Positions 1-7,979 are shown, counted from the first letter of the stretch. The stretch is 64,000 bases of DNA from Citrobacter arsenatis (GCF_004353845.1 NZ_CP037864.1:1426001-1490000), one strand, 5' to 3'. Notes: generated by a model from the sequence alone, not told the origin. Numbers and translations: made by a program.

Positions 1-156
1 TATTACGCTCCAGTCATTTCGATATCTCCTGACACGGTTGGGATTTTATCTCTTGAGGTTTCCACTAATGGTTCAACCTATGGTCCAGCCATAACAATGG
101 GGATAGATCAGGTACCAACAATTCAGGAATCTGACATTACCGTAACATTAACATAA
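1..156 (+). CDS. C-terminal end of a phage structural protein, probably baseplate J-like (partial)
   Basis: The frame is open from base 1 and ends at TAA 154-156, giving 51 residues that finish in a beta-rich, Thr-rich tail (ending DITVTLT). The start lies outside the window. It sits 10 bases before a DUF2612-type tail gene, and in contractile-tail prophages the gene in that place is usually the baseplate J/gp47 protein. The identity is therefore inferred from position plus a general resemblance of the tail, not from a domain visible here. Confidence 0.5.
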   Translation, partial: YYAPVISISPDTVGILSLEVSTNGSTYGPAITMGIDQVPTIQESDITVTLT

Positions 157-166
157 GGGGTGAGTC

Positions 167-805
167 ATGTGGGAAGACACAATACTTACCCAATACTCAG
201 CAAGTAAAAAACTATTATCCATAATTGACACATTTAATCAGGCTGTAAACCTTGATGATTTCACAGATGAATTCATCAGAAGGGTATGGGATTTGACAAC
301 GTGTGAAACATTTGGCCTTGATATGTGGGGTAAAAAAGTTGGGATAAGCAGATATATTGTCGCGCCAATAGATAGCGATTCATTTGGTTTCAGCGAAGCT
401 GATGATGCAAGCCCTGATTACCCCACACCATTTAATGACTCTCCGTTCTATGGTGGAGTTCAGGAAACAACCAATGTCAGGCTTGGAGATGACGCATACA
501 GAACATTAATATTTTGCAAGGCTTTTACCAACATAAGTGTAGCAACAATCCCAGATATAAATAAATTCCTTAAAATTCTATTTTATAAGAGAGGAAGGGC
601 ATATTGCGTAAATTATCGAGATATGACTATAGGGATTACTTTTGAATTTGAGTTAGCACCATACGAAGAATCAATTCTGACTAACTACGAAGTAACGCCT
701 GTACCAAGTGGGGTTCTAGTAAATATACGACAGGTAGTTAGTCCTTATTTTGGATTTTCATCAGATGCCTATCCGTTCAATGATGGCACATTCTACAGAG
801 ATTAG
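167..805 (+). CDS. Phage tail/baseplate protein, DUF2612 type
   Basis: A 212-residue protein that matches the pattern of the DUF2612 family of contractile-tail phages: a short N-terminal helix (LLSIIDTFNQ), then a Trp/Asp-rich segment around residues 40-60 (VWDLTTCETFGLDMWGKKVG), and two similar segments ending PYPFND-like (TPFNDSPFYGG near residue 87 and YPFNDGTFYRD at the C-terminus). No catalytic motif is seen. It lies in the tail operon between the J-like gene and the tail fibre, with only two bases before the next ATG, so it is almost certainly co-transcribed and translationally linked. Expected role: structural part of the baseplate or tail tip. ATG 167 follows AGGGGTGAGTC, a workable ribosome site. 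Confidence 0.72.
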   Translation: MWEDTILTQYSASKKLLSIIDTFNQAVNLDDFTDEFIRRVWDLTTCETFGLDMWGKKVGISRYIVAPIDSDSFGFSEADDASPDYPTPFNDSPFYGGVQETTNVRLGDDAYRTLIFCKAFTNISVATIPDINKFLKILFYKRGRAYCVNYRDMTIGITFEFELAPYEESILTNYEVTPVPSGVLVNIRQVVSPYFGFSSDAYPFNDGTFYRD

Positions 806-807
806 AT

Positions 808-1986
808 ATGAATCGTACAGACGCCCCCGCCAAACAGGCTAAGCCATTTGGTATAAATGGTCAAAGAGAGCCATTACTTGCAACAACTCCGGCAGGAGAC
901 AACACTGCTTCATATGAGCAAGGGTTTCCACCTATAACTATGATCCTGAAATCTGCCGGCGGCCTACCGCCCAAAGGTCAGGATATGAACCAAATTCTTT
1001 ATGAACTTTCAGCATTATCCAGATGGGCAAGCTCGGGGGCATTAAACTCATACGATCCTTCGTTTTCAACAGCCATCTCAGGTTACCCAAAAGGCGCGAT
1101 GCTGCTTGGCAATGATGGAACGACAATATATATCAGCACCGCTGATGCAAATACAAATAACCCAAACAGCTCAACCACTAATTGGTTGAGTTTGGCGAAA
1201 ATAACTTCAATTTCTGCCCTTGCGGGAGGAGCGGATAAATTACCATATTTCACCGGTACATCTACAGCTGGACAGACTGATTTCACCCCGGCTGCCAGAA
1301 GTCTTTTAGCCAGAGATAGCGCCGATGGAATGCTTAATTATCTTGGAACTGGTACAGCAGCCAAAAAGAACGCGCAGACTAATGTTACAGATAGCACTGT
1401 AGGATCACTCATGCTGGTAGGCGCGTTCGGATTCGGTGGTGTTGGTGCGAGCACAGTCAATACCAATATCACAAATATTTATACGCTGCCAATTGGTGAC
1501 GCGGGTAACCCAGATCCTTTTCAAAATTATGTCCATTTAAATTTATCGGGCACAAGTTTCTATTCATCAAGAATAGCACTTAGTATGAACGGAACTGATA
1601 ACCCGAGAATTTTTATAAAAAATCGCTCAGGCGCTACAGAAAGTGACTGGGCTGAGGTGTATACAACAAGGAATCCTCCTGCATCGGTTCCAACGCTAAC
1701 AACAGCCAGAAACATTTCTATATCAGGAGATGCCACTGGTTCCGCTCCGTTCAATGGTTCAGCAGACGCAAACATCTCCGTCACAGTGGCTGACTCAGCA
1801 AAAGGTGTTATTAGGCTTAGGGAAGGATCGGTATCGACAGTGGGGACATCCTCTACAAACTTTATTGCTATCGATACCGGATTATTAATCAGAGGTATTA
1901 CATTCACTGCGGGGGCACAGACTGTAAACGTTCGTCCGCTTCAAATGCTTATTAACACAACTTGGGTAACGGTAGGTTTATCATGA
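808..1986 (+). CDS. Prophage tail fibre protein
   Basis: A 392-residue protein. The N-terminus (MNRTDAPAKQAKPFGINGQR, then SYEQGFPPITM and GGLPPKGQDMNQILYEL) is the typical virion-attachment end of enterobacterial prophage tail fibres; the rest is Ser/Thr/Asn/Gly-rich, low in Cys and beta-like, as expected for a trimeric shaft and tip. The C-terminal 60 residues (near VNVRPLQMLINTTWVTVGLS) look like a short head domain that would bind the host surface. The fibre is short for this class. The next gene starts on ATG 1983, overlapping the TGA by four bases, the usual coupling of fibre and fibre-assembly genes. Confidence 0.8.
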   Translation: MNRTDAPAKQAKPFGINGQREPLLATTPAGDNTASYEQGFPPITMILKSAGGLPPKGQDMNQILYELSALSRWASSGALNSYDPSFSTAISGYPKGAMLLGNDGTTIYISTADANTNNPNSSTTNWLSLAKITSISALAGGADKLPYFTGTSTAGQTDFTPAARSLLARDSADGMLNYLGTGTAAKKNAQTNVTDSTVGSLMLVGAFGFGGVGASTVNTNITNIYTLPIGDAGNPDPFQNYVHLNLSGTSFYSSRIALSMNGTDNPRIFIKNRSGATESDWAEVYTTRNPPASVPTLTTARNISISGDATGSAPFNGSADANISVTVADSAKGVIRLREGSVSTVGTSSTNFIAIDTGLLIRGITFTAGAQTVNVRPLQMLINTTWVTVGLS

Positions 1987-2507
1987 TGGATATGAAGAAT
2001 TTTGTTATTTCCTCCCCTGAAACAGAAGACGAAGAATTCTTAGCTAAGCATGGCGCTATCATCCTTCGCGATGAGCATGGGCGTGAGTGGTATAGTTCTC
2101 AAAGACTATTCGGTACCAATACAGTTAAAATAATGTACGATAGTGATAATGTTGTGAGATCAATTACTACTGATGTATCAACTCTCTATCCACATCAACA
2201 CAGTGTTGCTGAGGTTGAAGAGATATCAGATGAAGTAGATATTTTTGGAGGCTGGATTTATTCAGATGGATATGTTGTTAAAAATCCATCACAGCCCGAT
2301 GCCGAATCACAACCCTCCGATGAATCTGAAAAATTGAGACTGCGAGCACTAGCCGATTCGGAGATCGAATGGCTACAAGATGCAGTCAACTCTGGTATTG
2401 CAACGGAAGAGGAATCAGTATTATTAGATAAGTGGAGGGAGTACAGGATACAGTTAATGAGAGTAGACACAGAGAATCCTATCTGGCCTAAAACGCCAAA
2501 TGATTAA
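1983..2507 (+). CDS. Tail fibre assembly protein (Tfa/Caudo_TAP type)
   Basis: The ATG at 1983 overlaps the fibre stop codon (ATGA), giving 174 residues. The C-terminal 55 residues, with ADSEIEWLQDAVNSGIATEE, then LLDKWREYRIQLMRVDT and a final WPKTP, are the signature of the tail-fibre assembly (Caudo_TAP) family: a chaperone that folds the fibre tip and may stay attached to it. The N-terminal two thirds are acidic and variable, which is normal because this part co-varies with the fibre. This is the last gene of the tail operon. Confidence 0.82.
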   Translation: MMDMKNFVISSPETEDEEFLAKHGAIILRDEHGREWYSSQRLFGTNTVKIMYDSDNVVRSITTDVSTLYPHQHSVAEVEEISDEVDIFGGWIYSDGYVVKNPSQPDAESQPSDESEKLRLRALADSEIEWLQDAVNSGIATEEESVLLDKWREYRIQLMRVDTENPIWPKTPND

Positions 2508-2801
2508 TAATTAATGCTGCAAGTGGTTATTTTTTTCTGAAAAACGAATATATCAATTTAAAATCCATTTGCAGCCATATCAATATCATGACTACCTCCA
2601 TCCATTTCAAGTCCATGTCATTTGATTGAAAACCTGTAACTAACCCGCAAAAGCTCACCAGAGCTGCAAGTCTAACAACAAAATTCGAAATCCTCTTAAG
2701 CATATAAAATAACCAAAAATATTATTCGAGTTGTCAATGAGTTTTAAGAAGGCAGCATTCTATCATCATACATCTGGATGATCGACCAGGCATGGCAGAG
2801 A
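2508..2801. other. AT-rich gap between tail genes and immI-like module
   Basis: About 290 bases without a convincing reading frame on either strand. The stretch is AT-rich and holds several short poly-A runs. No promoter or strong hairpin is evident apart from the terminator at its right edge. Confidence 0.5.
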
Positions 2802-2824
2802 AGCCCACTCAGGTGGGCTTTTTC
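2802..2824 (+). terminator. Rho-independent terminator
   Basis: Perfect 7-bp stem AGCCCAC (2802-2808) / GTGGGCT (2813-2819) with loop TCAG, followed by TTTTC. It reads best on the plus strand. The stop codon of the minus-strand regulator lies inside the stem. Confidence 0.7.
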
Positions 2825-3204
2825 ATGTATGGTTTTGATATTCGCTTGCCATTTTCATCCTTCAACTCTGGTTTTGGTTGAATTTCATACTTTGAGGTTA
2901 ATATGTAAAGCGCCATCTGAGCGGCTTCTTCTGCGGTTTTGTTGATTATTTTATTTAACCCGCCTTGAGTTAAGGACACGGGAAGATCCTCTTCCTCTGA
3001 CACGTTTTCTGGCTTAAGGAAAACAAGAGAGGTTTCACTTCTAAAATTGTGCACTTCATCACGCCTTACCCAATCTTCTATGGCGGCAACCATTTCAGCG
3101 TTTGCCGACCGTTTATTTCTTTCTGCCATAGAAGAAATTTTCTCTTTCAGCTCTTCAGGGAGTCTCAGGTTTACCTGAGGGTGTTTGTAACGACGCTCTG
3201 ACAT
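2809..3204 (-). CDS. Mnt/Arc-like ribbon-helix-helix repressor of prophage
   Basis: A 131-residue protein started at ATG 3204, which has AGGTAAGG a few bases upstream; longer versions run back through the promoter and are unlikely. Residues 8-45 (HPQVNLRLPEELKEKI, then AERNKRSANAEMVAAIEDWV) form the beta strand plus two helices of the Arc/Mnt ribbon-helix-helix family, with the N-x-R-x-P DNA-contact strand intact. The following ~85 residues are acidic and helical and could give a tetramer, as in Mnt. The gene is divergent from a tiny Arc-like gene followed by an antirepressor, exactly the mnt / arc-ant layout of phage P22 immI. Expected role: repression of the antirepressor in the lysogen. 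Confidence 0.75.
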   Translation of the reverse strand: MSERRYKHPQVNLRLPEELKEKISSMAERNKRSANAEMVAAIEDWVRRDEVHNFRSETSLVFLKPENVSEEEDLPVSLTQGGLNKIINKTAEEAAQMALYILTSKYEIQPKPELKDENGKRISKPYMKKPT

Positions 3205-3235
3205 AACCTTACCTGCAATCATTAAGCATAATCGC

Positions 3236-3296
3236 AAAATAGTACGTACATATGTATTGACTATCAATGCGTACCTAAATACTATGTATGCGTACC
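3236..3296. promoter_or_regulatory. Divergent promoters with overlapping -35 boxes and TGCGTACC repeats
   Basis: Plus strand: -35 TTGACT (3257-3262), 17 bases, -10 TACTAT (3280-3285). Minus strand: -35 TTGATA (3267-3262), 17 bases, -10 TACTAT (3244-3239). The two -35 boxes share base 3262. TGCGTACC occurs twice in direct orientation, at 3268-3275 (between -35 and -10 of the plus promoter) and 3289-3296 (just after its -10), 21 bases apart, which is two helical turns. TACGTACATATG at 3243-3254 covers the minus -10 region. These are likely operators for the two RHH proteins; binding is inferred. Confidence 0.7.
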
Positions 3297-3316
3297 ACAT
3301 ACATATGGAGTAGTTT

Positions 3317-3463
3317 ATGAAAGTAAAAACTTTGCGAATGCCTGAATGGCTAGAAAAAGCCATGGAAGAGTTAGCAGAAAAATCTGACCGTTCATTTAGT
3401 AAGGAAGTAGTAAGGGCGGTACGAGAGTACGCAGAAAGGAATGGTGTTAAGTGTCCGGAATGA
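3317..3463 (+). CDS. Small Arc-like ribbon-helix-helix protein
   Basis: A 48-residue protein: MKVKTLRMPEWLEKAMEELA at the start, then a second helix carrying SFSKEVVRAVREYAER. This is the size (P22 Arc has 53 residues) and layout of a minimal RHH repressor: strand VKTLRMP, helix A, turn with SDRSFS, helix B. It is preceded by GGAG at 3307-3310 and by a strong promoter, and its TGA (3461-3463) overlaps the ATG (3460) of the antirepressor gene. Inferred role: negative feedback on its own promoter to limit antirepressor synthesis, as Arc does in P22. Confidence 0.75.
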   Translation: MKVKTLRMPEWLEKAMEELAEKSDRSFSKEVVRAVREYAERNGVKCPE

Positions 3464-4161
3464 ACGAAGCCCAGCAGTGCGCGAACACTAACCGGGCCTC
3501 TATCGAAAATAACCGCGAAGGAAATATCGACATGAATAGTGTACAGAATTACGAGTTAACTTTCCAGCAGACATCTTTCCACCCGGTGTCTCACAATGGT
3601 GAAATTTGGCTCACTTCATCAGAGCTAGCGTCGGCGCTCGGTTATAAGAAGTCAGATGCGGTTACGCAAATCTTTAGCCGTTATCATGATGAATTTACAG
3701 AGAATATGTCAACGACCCTCAAAATGAGTGTCGTTAGAAAGACAGGTGTTGTTGATATCCCTGTCAGGGTTTTCTCTCTTCGTGGTTGTCACCTGATCGC
3801 AATGTTCGCCACTACGAAAGTAGCTAAAGACTTCCGGAAGTGGGTTCTCGATATCCTCGATCGCGAGGTTGAGCATTCTCCAATCGCGAAACAATTCACT
3901 GACGAAGAACTTTGCACCCTGGCTTATTTGTGGAGATCGAGTGCGGTCATGTATGAGGCTTGCAAAGAAATCCACCCTTTGCTCGCGGTTGCCGAACACA
4001 GATTGCTTCCACGCTTTACTTCTATTGGCACAAATTACGCTCGTGGAATTAACAAGGCGCGAGAAATTCTTCATCGTGAAACCCGGCACATCGAAGAACA
4101 GCCGTGGGGTGATAGTAACTGGAAAAACGTATTTTCTTATGGAAGGAACATTTTGCAGTGA
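3460..4161 (+). CDS. Phage antirepressor-like protein (BRO-N type)
   Basis: Residues ~25-130 fit a BRO-N/prophage antirepressor domain: a beta-rich start (FQQTSFHPVSHNGEIWLTSSELA), ALGYKKSDAVTQIF, the strand VRVFSLRGCHLIAMFATTKVA and the closing helix DFRKWVLDILDRE. The C-terminal ~100 residues are a separate helical part without a named motif. ATG 3460 overlaps the stop of the Arc-like gene (ATGA) and gives 233 residues. A second ATG at 3532 has a better Shine-Dalgarno (GAAGGA, 9 bases upstream) and would remove 24 residues, so both starts may be used. Expected role: inactivation of the prophage repressor when immI repression is lifted. Confidence 0.7.
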   Translation: MNEAQQCANTNRASIENNREGNIDMNSVQNYELTFQQTSFHPVSHNGEIWLTSSELASALGYKKSDAVTQIFSRYHDEFTENMSTTLKMSVVRKTGVVDIPVRVFSLRGCHLIAMFATTKVAKDFRKWVLDILDREVEHSPIAKQFTDEELCTLAYLWRSSAVMYEACKEIHPLLAVAEHRLLPRFTSIGTNYARGINKAREILHRETRHIEEQPWGDSNWKNVFSYGRNILQ

Positions 4162-4174
4162 TGCAAAAAGAAAA

Positions 4175-4197
4175 ACCGCCAGTGTGCTGCTGGCGGT
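4175..4197 (-). terminator. Hairpin with T-tract on the minus strand
   Basis: Perfect 8-bp stem ACCGCCAG (4175-4182) / CTGGCGGT (4190-4197) with a 7-base loop. The flank AAAAAGAAAAA lies on the left, so the U-rich tail would be on a minus-strand transcript. No minus-strand gene is known to its right until torS beyond the attachment site, so it may stop read-through or antisense RNA. Confidence 0.5.
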
Positions 4198-4229
4198 CTA
4201 CTGAAGTCTAACTACGTATAGGAGCGTAT

Positions 4230-4934
4230 ATGACTAAATTAACTGTAGCAAATCGGAAGTCTGTTGTCACTAAAATGTCAAGCCGTGAGATTGCAGCTTT
4301 GACCGGGAAGCGTCACGATCACGTTATGGCTGACTGCCGTAAGATGTTCGATTCTCTCAATCTTCAATCTCCCGACTTTTCGGGAGATTACAAAGACAGC
4401 AAGGGACGCACTTATCAGGAGTATTGGCTTGATCAGGACCTGACAATGACCCTGATGATGGGTTATAGCATTCCGCTGCGCCACAAAGTAGCAACGCGCT
4501 GGCGTCAACTAGAGTCTGGTGAAGCATTACCGCAGAAATCAGCGTCACACCTTCCAGAATATCGCCGGGCCCGGGCAATCAAGATGGAAGTGGAAGCGAT
4601 CAGTCTGGCATTATCCTTCATGCCAAAACTTAGCGATGTTGCAAAGCAAACTGCGATGGCTCGTGCTGTCAATGATGCAGCAGGGATTGAGTTGCTTCCG
4701 CTGCCAATAATTGAAGAGCATTACCATAGCGCAAGCGAAGTCGGAGAAATGCTCGGTGTGTCTGCGCAGAAAGTTGGGCGTGTCGCCAATGCAAACAAAC
4801 TGAAAACGGACGAGTTTGGCATTTTTGTAATGGATAAATCAGCACACTCAAGCAAGCAGGTTGAAGCGTTCCGTTACAACGCTGAAGGTGTGAAAGCACT
4901 CCGTCACCTTATTGTTGGTGCCGATGTGGCATAG
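4230..4934 (+). CDS. Phage regulatory protein, Rha family
   Basis: A 234-residue protein with a Rha-type N-terminal domain at residues ~13-95: MSSREIAALTGKRHDHVMAD, then a middle strand pair ending GRTYQEYWLDQDLTMTLMMG and VATRWRQLE. Rha proteins interfere with phage growth in some lambdoid phages and often lie near antirepressors. Residues ~160-230 form a second domain beginning HYHSASEVGEMLGVSAQKVGRVANANKL, which looks like a winged-helix DNA-binding part, seen C-terminal to many antirepressor-type proteins. AGGAG lies 5 bases before ATG 4230. It is the last phage gene before the attachment site and has its own terminator. Confidence 0.75.
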   Translation: MTKLTVANRKSVVTKMSSREIAALTGKRHDHVMADCRKMFDSLNLQSPDFSGDYKDSKGRTYQEYWLDQDLTMTLMMGYSIPLRHKVATRWRQLESGEALPQKSASHLPEYRRARAIKMEVEAISLALSFMPKLSDVAKQTAMARAVNDAAGIELLPLPIIEEHYHSASEVGEMLGVSAQKVGRVANANKLKTDEFGIFVMDKSAHSSKQVEAFRYNAEGVKALRHLIVGADVA

Positions 4935-4964
4935 GGATCACGATTTCAGTGATGCCTTAATTAA

Positions 4965-4990
4965 ACCTCGCTCCGGCGGGGTTTTTTATT
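4965..4990 (+). terminator. Rho-independent terminator after the rha-like gene
   Basis: Stem ACCTCGC (4965-4971) / GCGGGGT (4976-4982) with loop TCCG, one G-T pair, then TTTTTATT. A classic intrinsic terminator ending the last prophage transcription unit. Confidence 0.8.
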
Positions 4991-5036
4991 GCCATGATAA
5001 TGAAGCTACCTGGTGAGACAAAAGTGGGACACACAA

Positions 5037-5066
5037 AGCTTTGCATCGGTTTGCAAGGCTTTGCAT
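5037..5066 (+). repeat. TTTGCA repeats next to the attachment site, possible integrase arm sites
   Basis: CTTTGCAT occurs at 5039-5046 and 5059-5066 in direct orientation, 20 bases apart, with TTTGCAA (5050-5056) between them. Short direct repeats near a phage attachment core often bind the N-terminal domain of the integrase. The integrase gene itself is not in the window, so the role is inferred. Confidence 0.4.
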
Positions 5067-5139
5067 GTTTTTCGAAGATGGGACGTGTGAGCGCAGTGTT
5101 GGCGGGGTATGTTATTGACTTAGAAGGTAGTTCTAGGAA

Positions 5140-5184
5140 CTTCTAAGCCGTAGGTCGTAGGTTCGAATCCTACAGGGCGTACCA
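5140..5184 (+). other. 3' half of a tRNA-Arg(UCU) gene: prophage attachment site (attR)
   Basis: The 45 bases run from an anticodon loop CTTCTAA (anticodon TCT) through a 3' stem GCCGT, a perfect T-arm (GTAGG TTCGAAT CCTAC) and GGGCGTACCA. The bases upstream (TTCTAGGAA) do not pair with the anticodon stem, and no D-arm or 5' acceptor is present, so this is not a complete tRNA. It closely resembles the 3' half of argU, the target of the E. coli DLP12 prophage, which in E. coli lies upstream of cus. The full tRNA should sit at the left end of the prophage, outside the window. Confidence 0.85.
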
Positions 5185-5222
5185 TTTCAACGTCACTCCA
5201 GATGTCCAGCTTCGGCAAACCG

Positions 5223-7979
5223 CTACACATTTTCCTGTCGCATCCAGCTCTCTACCTCATCAACACTGAGTTGTATTTCCTCTCTGAGTGCAAAGTTACC
5301 TGACGGTTGCTGTTCAAGCGCGGCACACAGCCTGCTGGCAGAACGCATTCCCATGCTGGCGCAACTGCTTTTTAGCTGATGCGCCAGACGTTTTATCTGC
5401 TCGTGGTCATGTGCTGCGCGCGCAGCGTCAATCTCATCTAACACAGGAAGGGTGTGTTGCTTAAAGAGCGCTAACCATTGGTGCACCTTTTGCCATCCCA
5501 TTAGCTGGATATCCCCGGCTAATTGCTGGGTATCTAACCGTGTGGGGTTATTTTCTGATGCAACCGGGGGCGGCGTTTTACCCTGCAAATAATGTGTAAT
5601 TAGCCGACTGAGTTCATCCCGGGGAACCGGTTTTTGAATAACGCCGAGAAACAGGGTGCTGGTTCTTTGGCTTAGCGTCTCGTCGATGACGTGCGCGCTA
5701 AAGCCTATCAGATTTAGCGTCGGATATTCGTGGCTTAACTGCTGCGCCAGCGTGATACCGTCGATATCAGGAAGGTCGAAATCAACCAGGGCAGCATCAT
5801 AGCGCGCATCTTCCTGCAATATTTTTAGCGCCGCAGCGGCACTGTCGGCAGCGGTGACCTGTGCGCCATTGAGGGTGAGCATTTCTGTGCTGATGCGCTG
5901 CGTGAGGGGATTATCCTCGATGAGCAGTAAGCGTAAATCCTGTAACGATATCGAACGTGGAACGGATTTCGCTACCGGCATCGCATCAGCCCGTAATGGC
6001 AGACGCAAACGAAAGCAGCTTCCGACTCCTGGTGTGCTGGTGACGCTGAGTTCTCCCTGCATCGCCTGCGCGAGGCTGGCGCTGATGGTGAGGCCAAGCC
6101 CGGTTCCCCCACGTTTACCGCTTACCTGAACAAACGGCTGAAAAATATCGCTCTGACGGGCAGGATCAATCCCGCATCCCGAGTCTTCAACTTCAATGTA
6201 CCAGTCCTGGTCTTCACATCGGCTACGCAGGATGATGTGTCCCCGATCGGTAAAGCGCAGGGCGTTGTTTAATAAGTTAGTAATGATTTGCCGGATGCGG
6301 CGGGGATCGCCGCGTAAAGCGTCGGGTACATCGTCGGCAAAATCCGTAACCAGCGCAACCGGGCGACCCGCAACGCGACTATGCATGAGCTGAAGCGTAC
6401 TTTCCAGCAGTGGTCTGGGCTCAAAAGGTTCATCGCCGATCGCCACATTCTTTCCACCCGCTTCGATGGCGGAATAATCCAGGATATCGTTGAGGATGGT
6501 CAGCAGAGACTCGCCAGAGTCAGTGATTGCGCGCAGATTCTCCTGATGCTGCGCCAGCGCGGGATTGTCTGAGAGCAACTGCGCTGTGCCGAGGATCCCG
6601 TACAGCGGGGTGCGTATTTCATGGCTCATGGCGGCAAGAAACGCCGATTTTGCCTGGTTAGCTTTTTCGGCCTCTGCGCGGGCCTGCCGGTGTTCAGAGA
6701 CCATCGAACGCAGTTCGGCAGTGCGAGCTTTAACCTGAGCGGCCAGATGTTCACGGTGGCTATTCAGGGCGTGAACGCTGGCGCGGAAGGCATCCATCAA
6801 CCGCCCGATGGTATCCAGCTCACGAACGCCTGCGGTATCCGGAAATGGAGAGTCAATATCACCTTCAAGCAAACGCTGTAACGCCTGGGTTTGCTGCGCC
6901 AACGGACGCGTGACCGAACGGTAGACCACGCGCCAAAGAATGAGAATTAACAAGCATAACGATACTGCACCTAACAGCAGCAGCAGCGTTTGCCCGCGCT
7001 GGCTGGCCTGTTTGAGATGCGCGAGGCCTGTCTGATTACGTTGGCCGATGATTTCCACCAACTGACTGACTTCACTACTGAAACGGGTAAATTGCTCGAT
7101 ATTGTTTTGCGATAAGATCTGTAGCCGGGTGGTGATGTCATTATCCTGACGATACAAACTCAGCAGATCAACATAACGGCTAATTGTACTCACGGCGTCG
7201 GCAACCTGAGTGCGCACCACCGGATCTTCAATGCGTATTTGTCGGCGGTGAAGTACTCTTACCGCGGCATTCAGCTGGGTTTCCAGCGCCGACAGGTTAT
7301 TCTGCGCCTGGTTATTTCCCAGATTCATTACCATTTGCTGCACGCGAAGCGCGCTCAGGCGCAGCTCATTCATCTGGTTGTAATATTCCAGATCGATATC
7401 GATAAGCCTGTCGAGAGCGTATTCAGCCGCCTGTCCCTGATGGCTCTCAATCAAATCATAAATGCTTGCCTGCGTAGCGCCTGCCGAGGTGGCGGCATTA
7501 CTGGCCTGACCGCGCGCCATTTCGGCAACGTCGGCGGTAGCCTCTATCAGTTGTTGACTGAGCTGCTGCTGTTTCTCGCGCAGTTTCAGACGTGCGCCAA
7601 CCATCTCTCCCTGATGGCTTAACGACTGGGCGATCTCTTTTTCCTGTTGTTCAATGGCCGAGGTGTCAAAGCCCTGCTCGCGAAGGGTTTTCAGTAATGC
7701 AGTTATTTTCAGGCTTTGGGCGGTTAACATACGCCCCTGCGCCAGCCACATATTTTCATTATCTGCGGCGGTAAGATTTTGCGCGGAAAACAGTTCCCAG
7801 GCGCTGGCTTCGCTAAGCTGGCGCGCCATGTCCATGGTTGGGATCAGCGCCTGGGTATTGGCCTGCTCAACCTGGCTGACAAAACGCAGGTTATACCAGC
7901 CTACCAGCGTACTCATGAGGGTCAACGCCGCCATTAGCGCGAAGCCTATCCACAGTCGTTTGGTCAGAGATAAATTCAC
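5223..7979 (-). CDS. torS: TorS, TMAO-responsive hybrid sensor histidine kinase
   Basis: Inner-membrane hybrid kinase that, with TorT, detects TMAO and phosphorylates TorR through a His-Asp-His relay. From GTG 7979 it has 918 residues, beginning MNLSLTKRLWIGFALM like E. coli TorS; the longer frame back to 8090 would run through the torT start. Order: TM1 (~8-28), a helical periplasmic sensor, TM2 (LLLLLGAVSLCLLILILW), HAMP, HisKA with H453 in MSHEIRTPLYG, HATPase_c (GTGLGLTI), a receiver with D733 (LVDFDLP), and an HPt domain with H867 (RLAHQLKSS). All three phosphotransfer residues are present. It is divergent from torT, with 82 bases between the starts. Confidence 0.95.
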   Translation of the reverse strand: MNLSLTKRLWIGFALMAALTLMSTLVGWYNLRFVSQVEQANTQALIPTMDMARQLSEASAWELFSAQNLTAADNENMWLAQGRMLTAQSLKITALLKTLREQGFDTSAIEQQEKEIAQSLSHQGEMVGARLKLREKQQQLSQQLIEATADVAEMARGQASNAATSAGATQASIYDLIESHQGQAAEYALDRLIDIDLEYYNQMNELRLSALRVQQMVMNLGNNQAQNNLSALETQLNAAVRVLHRRQIRIEDPVVRTQVADAVSTISRYVDLLSLYRQDNDITTRLQILSQNNIEQFTRFSSEVSQLVEIIGQRNQTGLAHLKQASQRGQTLLLLLGAVSLCLLILILWRVVYRSVTRPLAQQTQALQRLLEGDIDSPFPDTAGVRELDTIGRLMDAFRASVHALNSHREHLAAQVKARTAELRSMVSEHRQARAEAEKANQAKSAFLAAMSHEIRTPLYGILGTAQLLSDNPALAQHQENLRAITDSGESLLTILNDILDYSAIEAGGKNVAIGDEPFEPRPLLESTLQLMHSRVAGRPVALVTDFADDVPDALRGDPRRIRQIITNLLNNALRFTDRGHIILRSRCEDQDWYIEVEDSGCGIDPARQSDIFQPFVQVSGKRGGTGLGLTISASLAQAMQGELSVTSTPGVGSCFRLRLPLRADAMPVAKSVPRSISLQDLRLLLIEDNPLTQRISTEMLTLNGAQVTAADSAAAALKILQEDARYDAALVDFDLPDIDGITLAQQLSHEYPTLNLIGFSAHVIDETLSQRTSTLFLGVIQKPVPRDELSRLITHYLQGKTPPPVASENNPTRLDTQQLAGDIQLMGWQKVHQWLALFKQHTLPVLDEIDAARAAHDHEQIKRLAHQLKSSCASMGMRSASRLCAALEQQPSGNFALREEIQLSVDEVESWMRQENV

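Noticed and set aside
5140..5184. Complete tRNA gene
   Set aside because: Only the part from the anticodon loop to CCA is present. The upstream bases do not form the anticodon stem, D-arm or acceptor strand.
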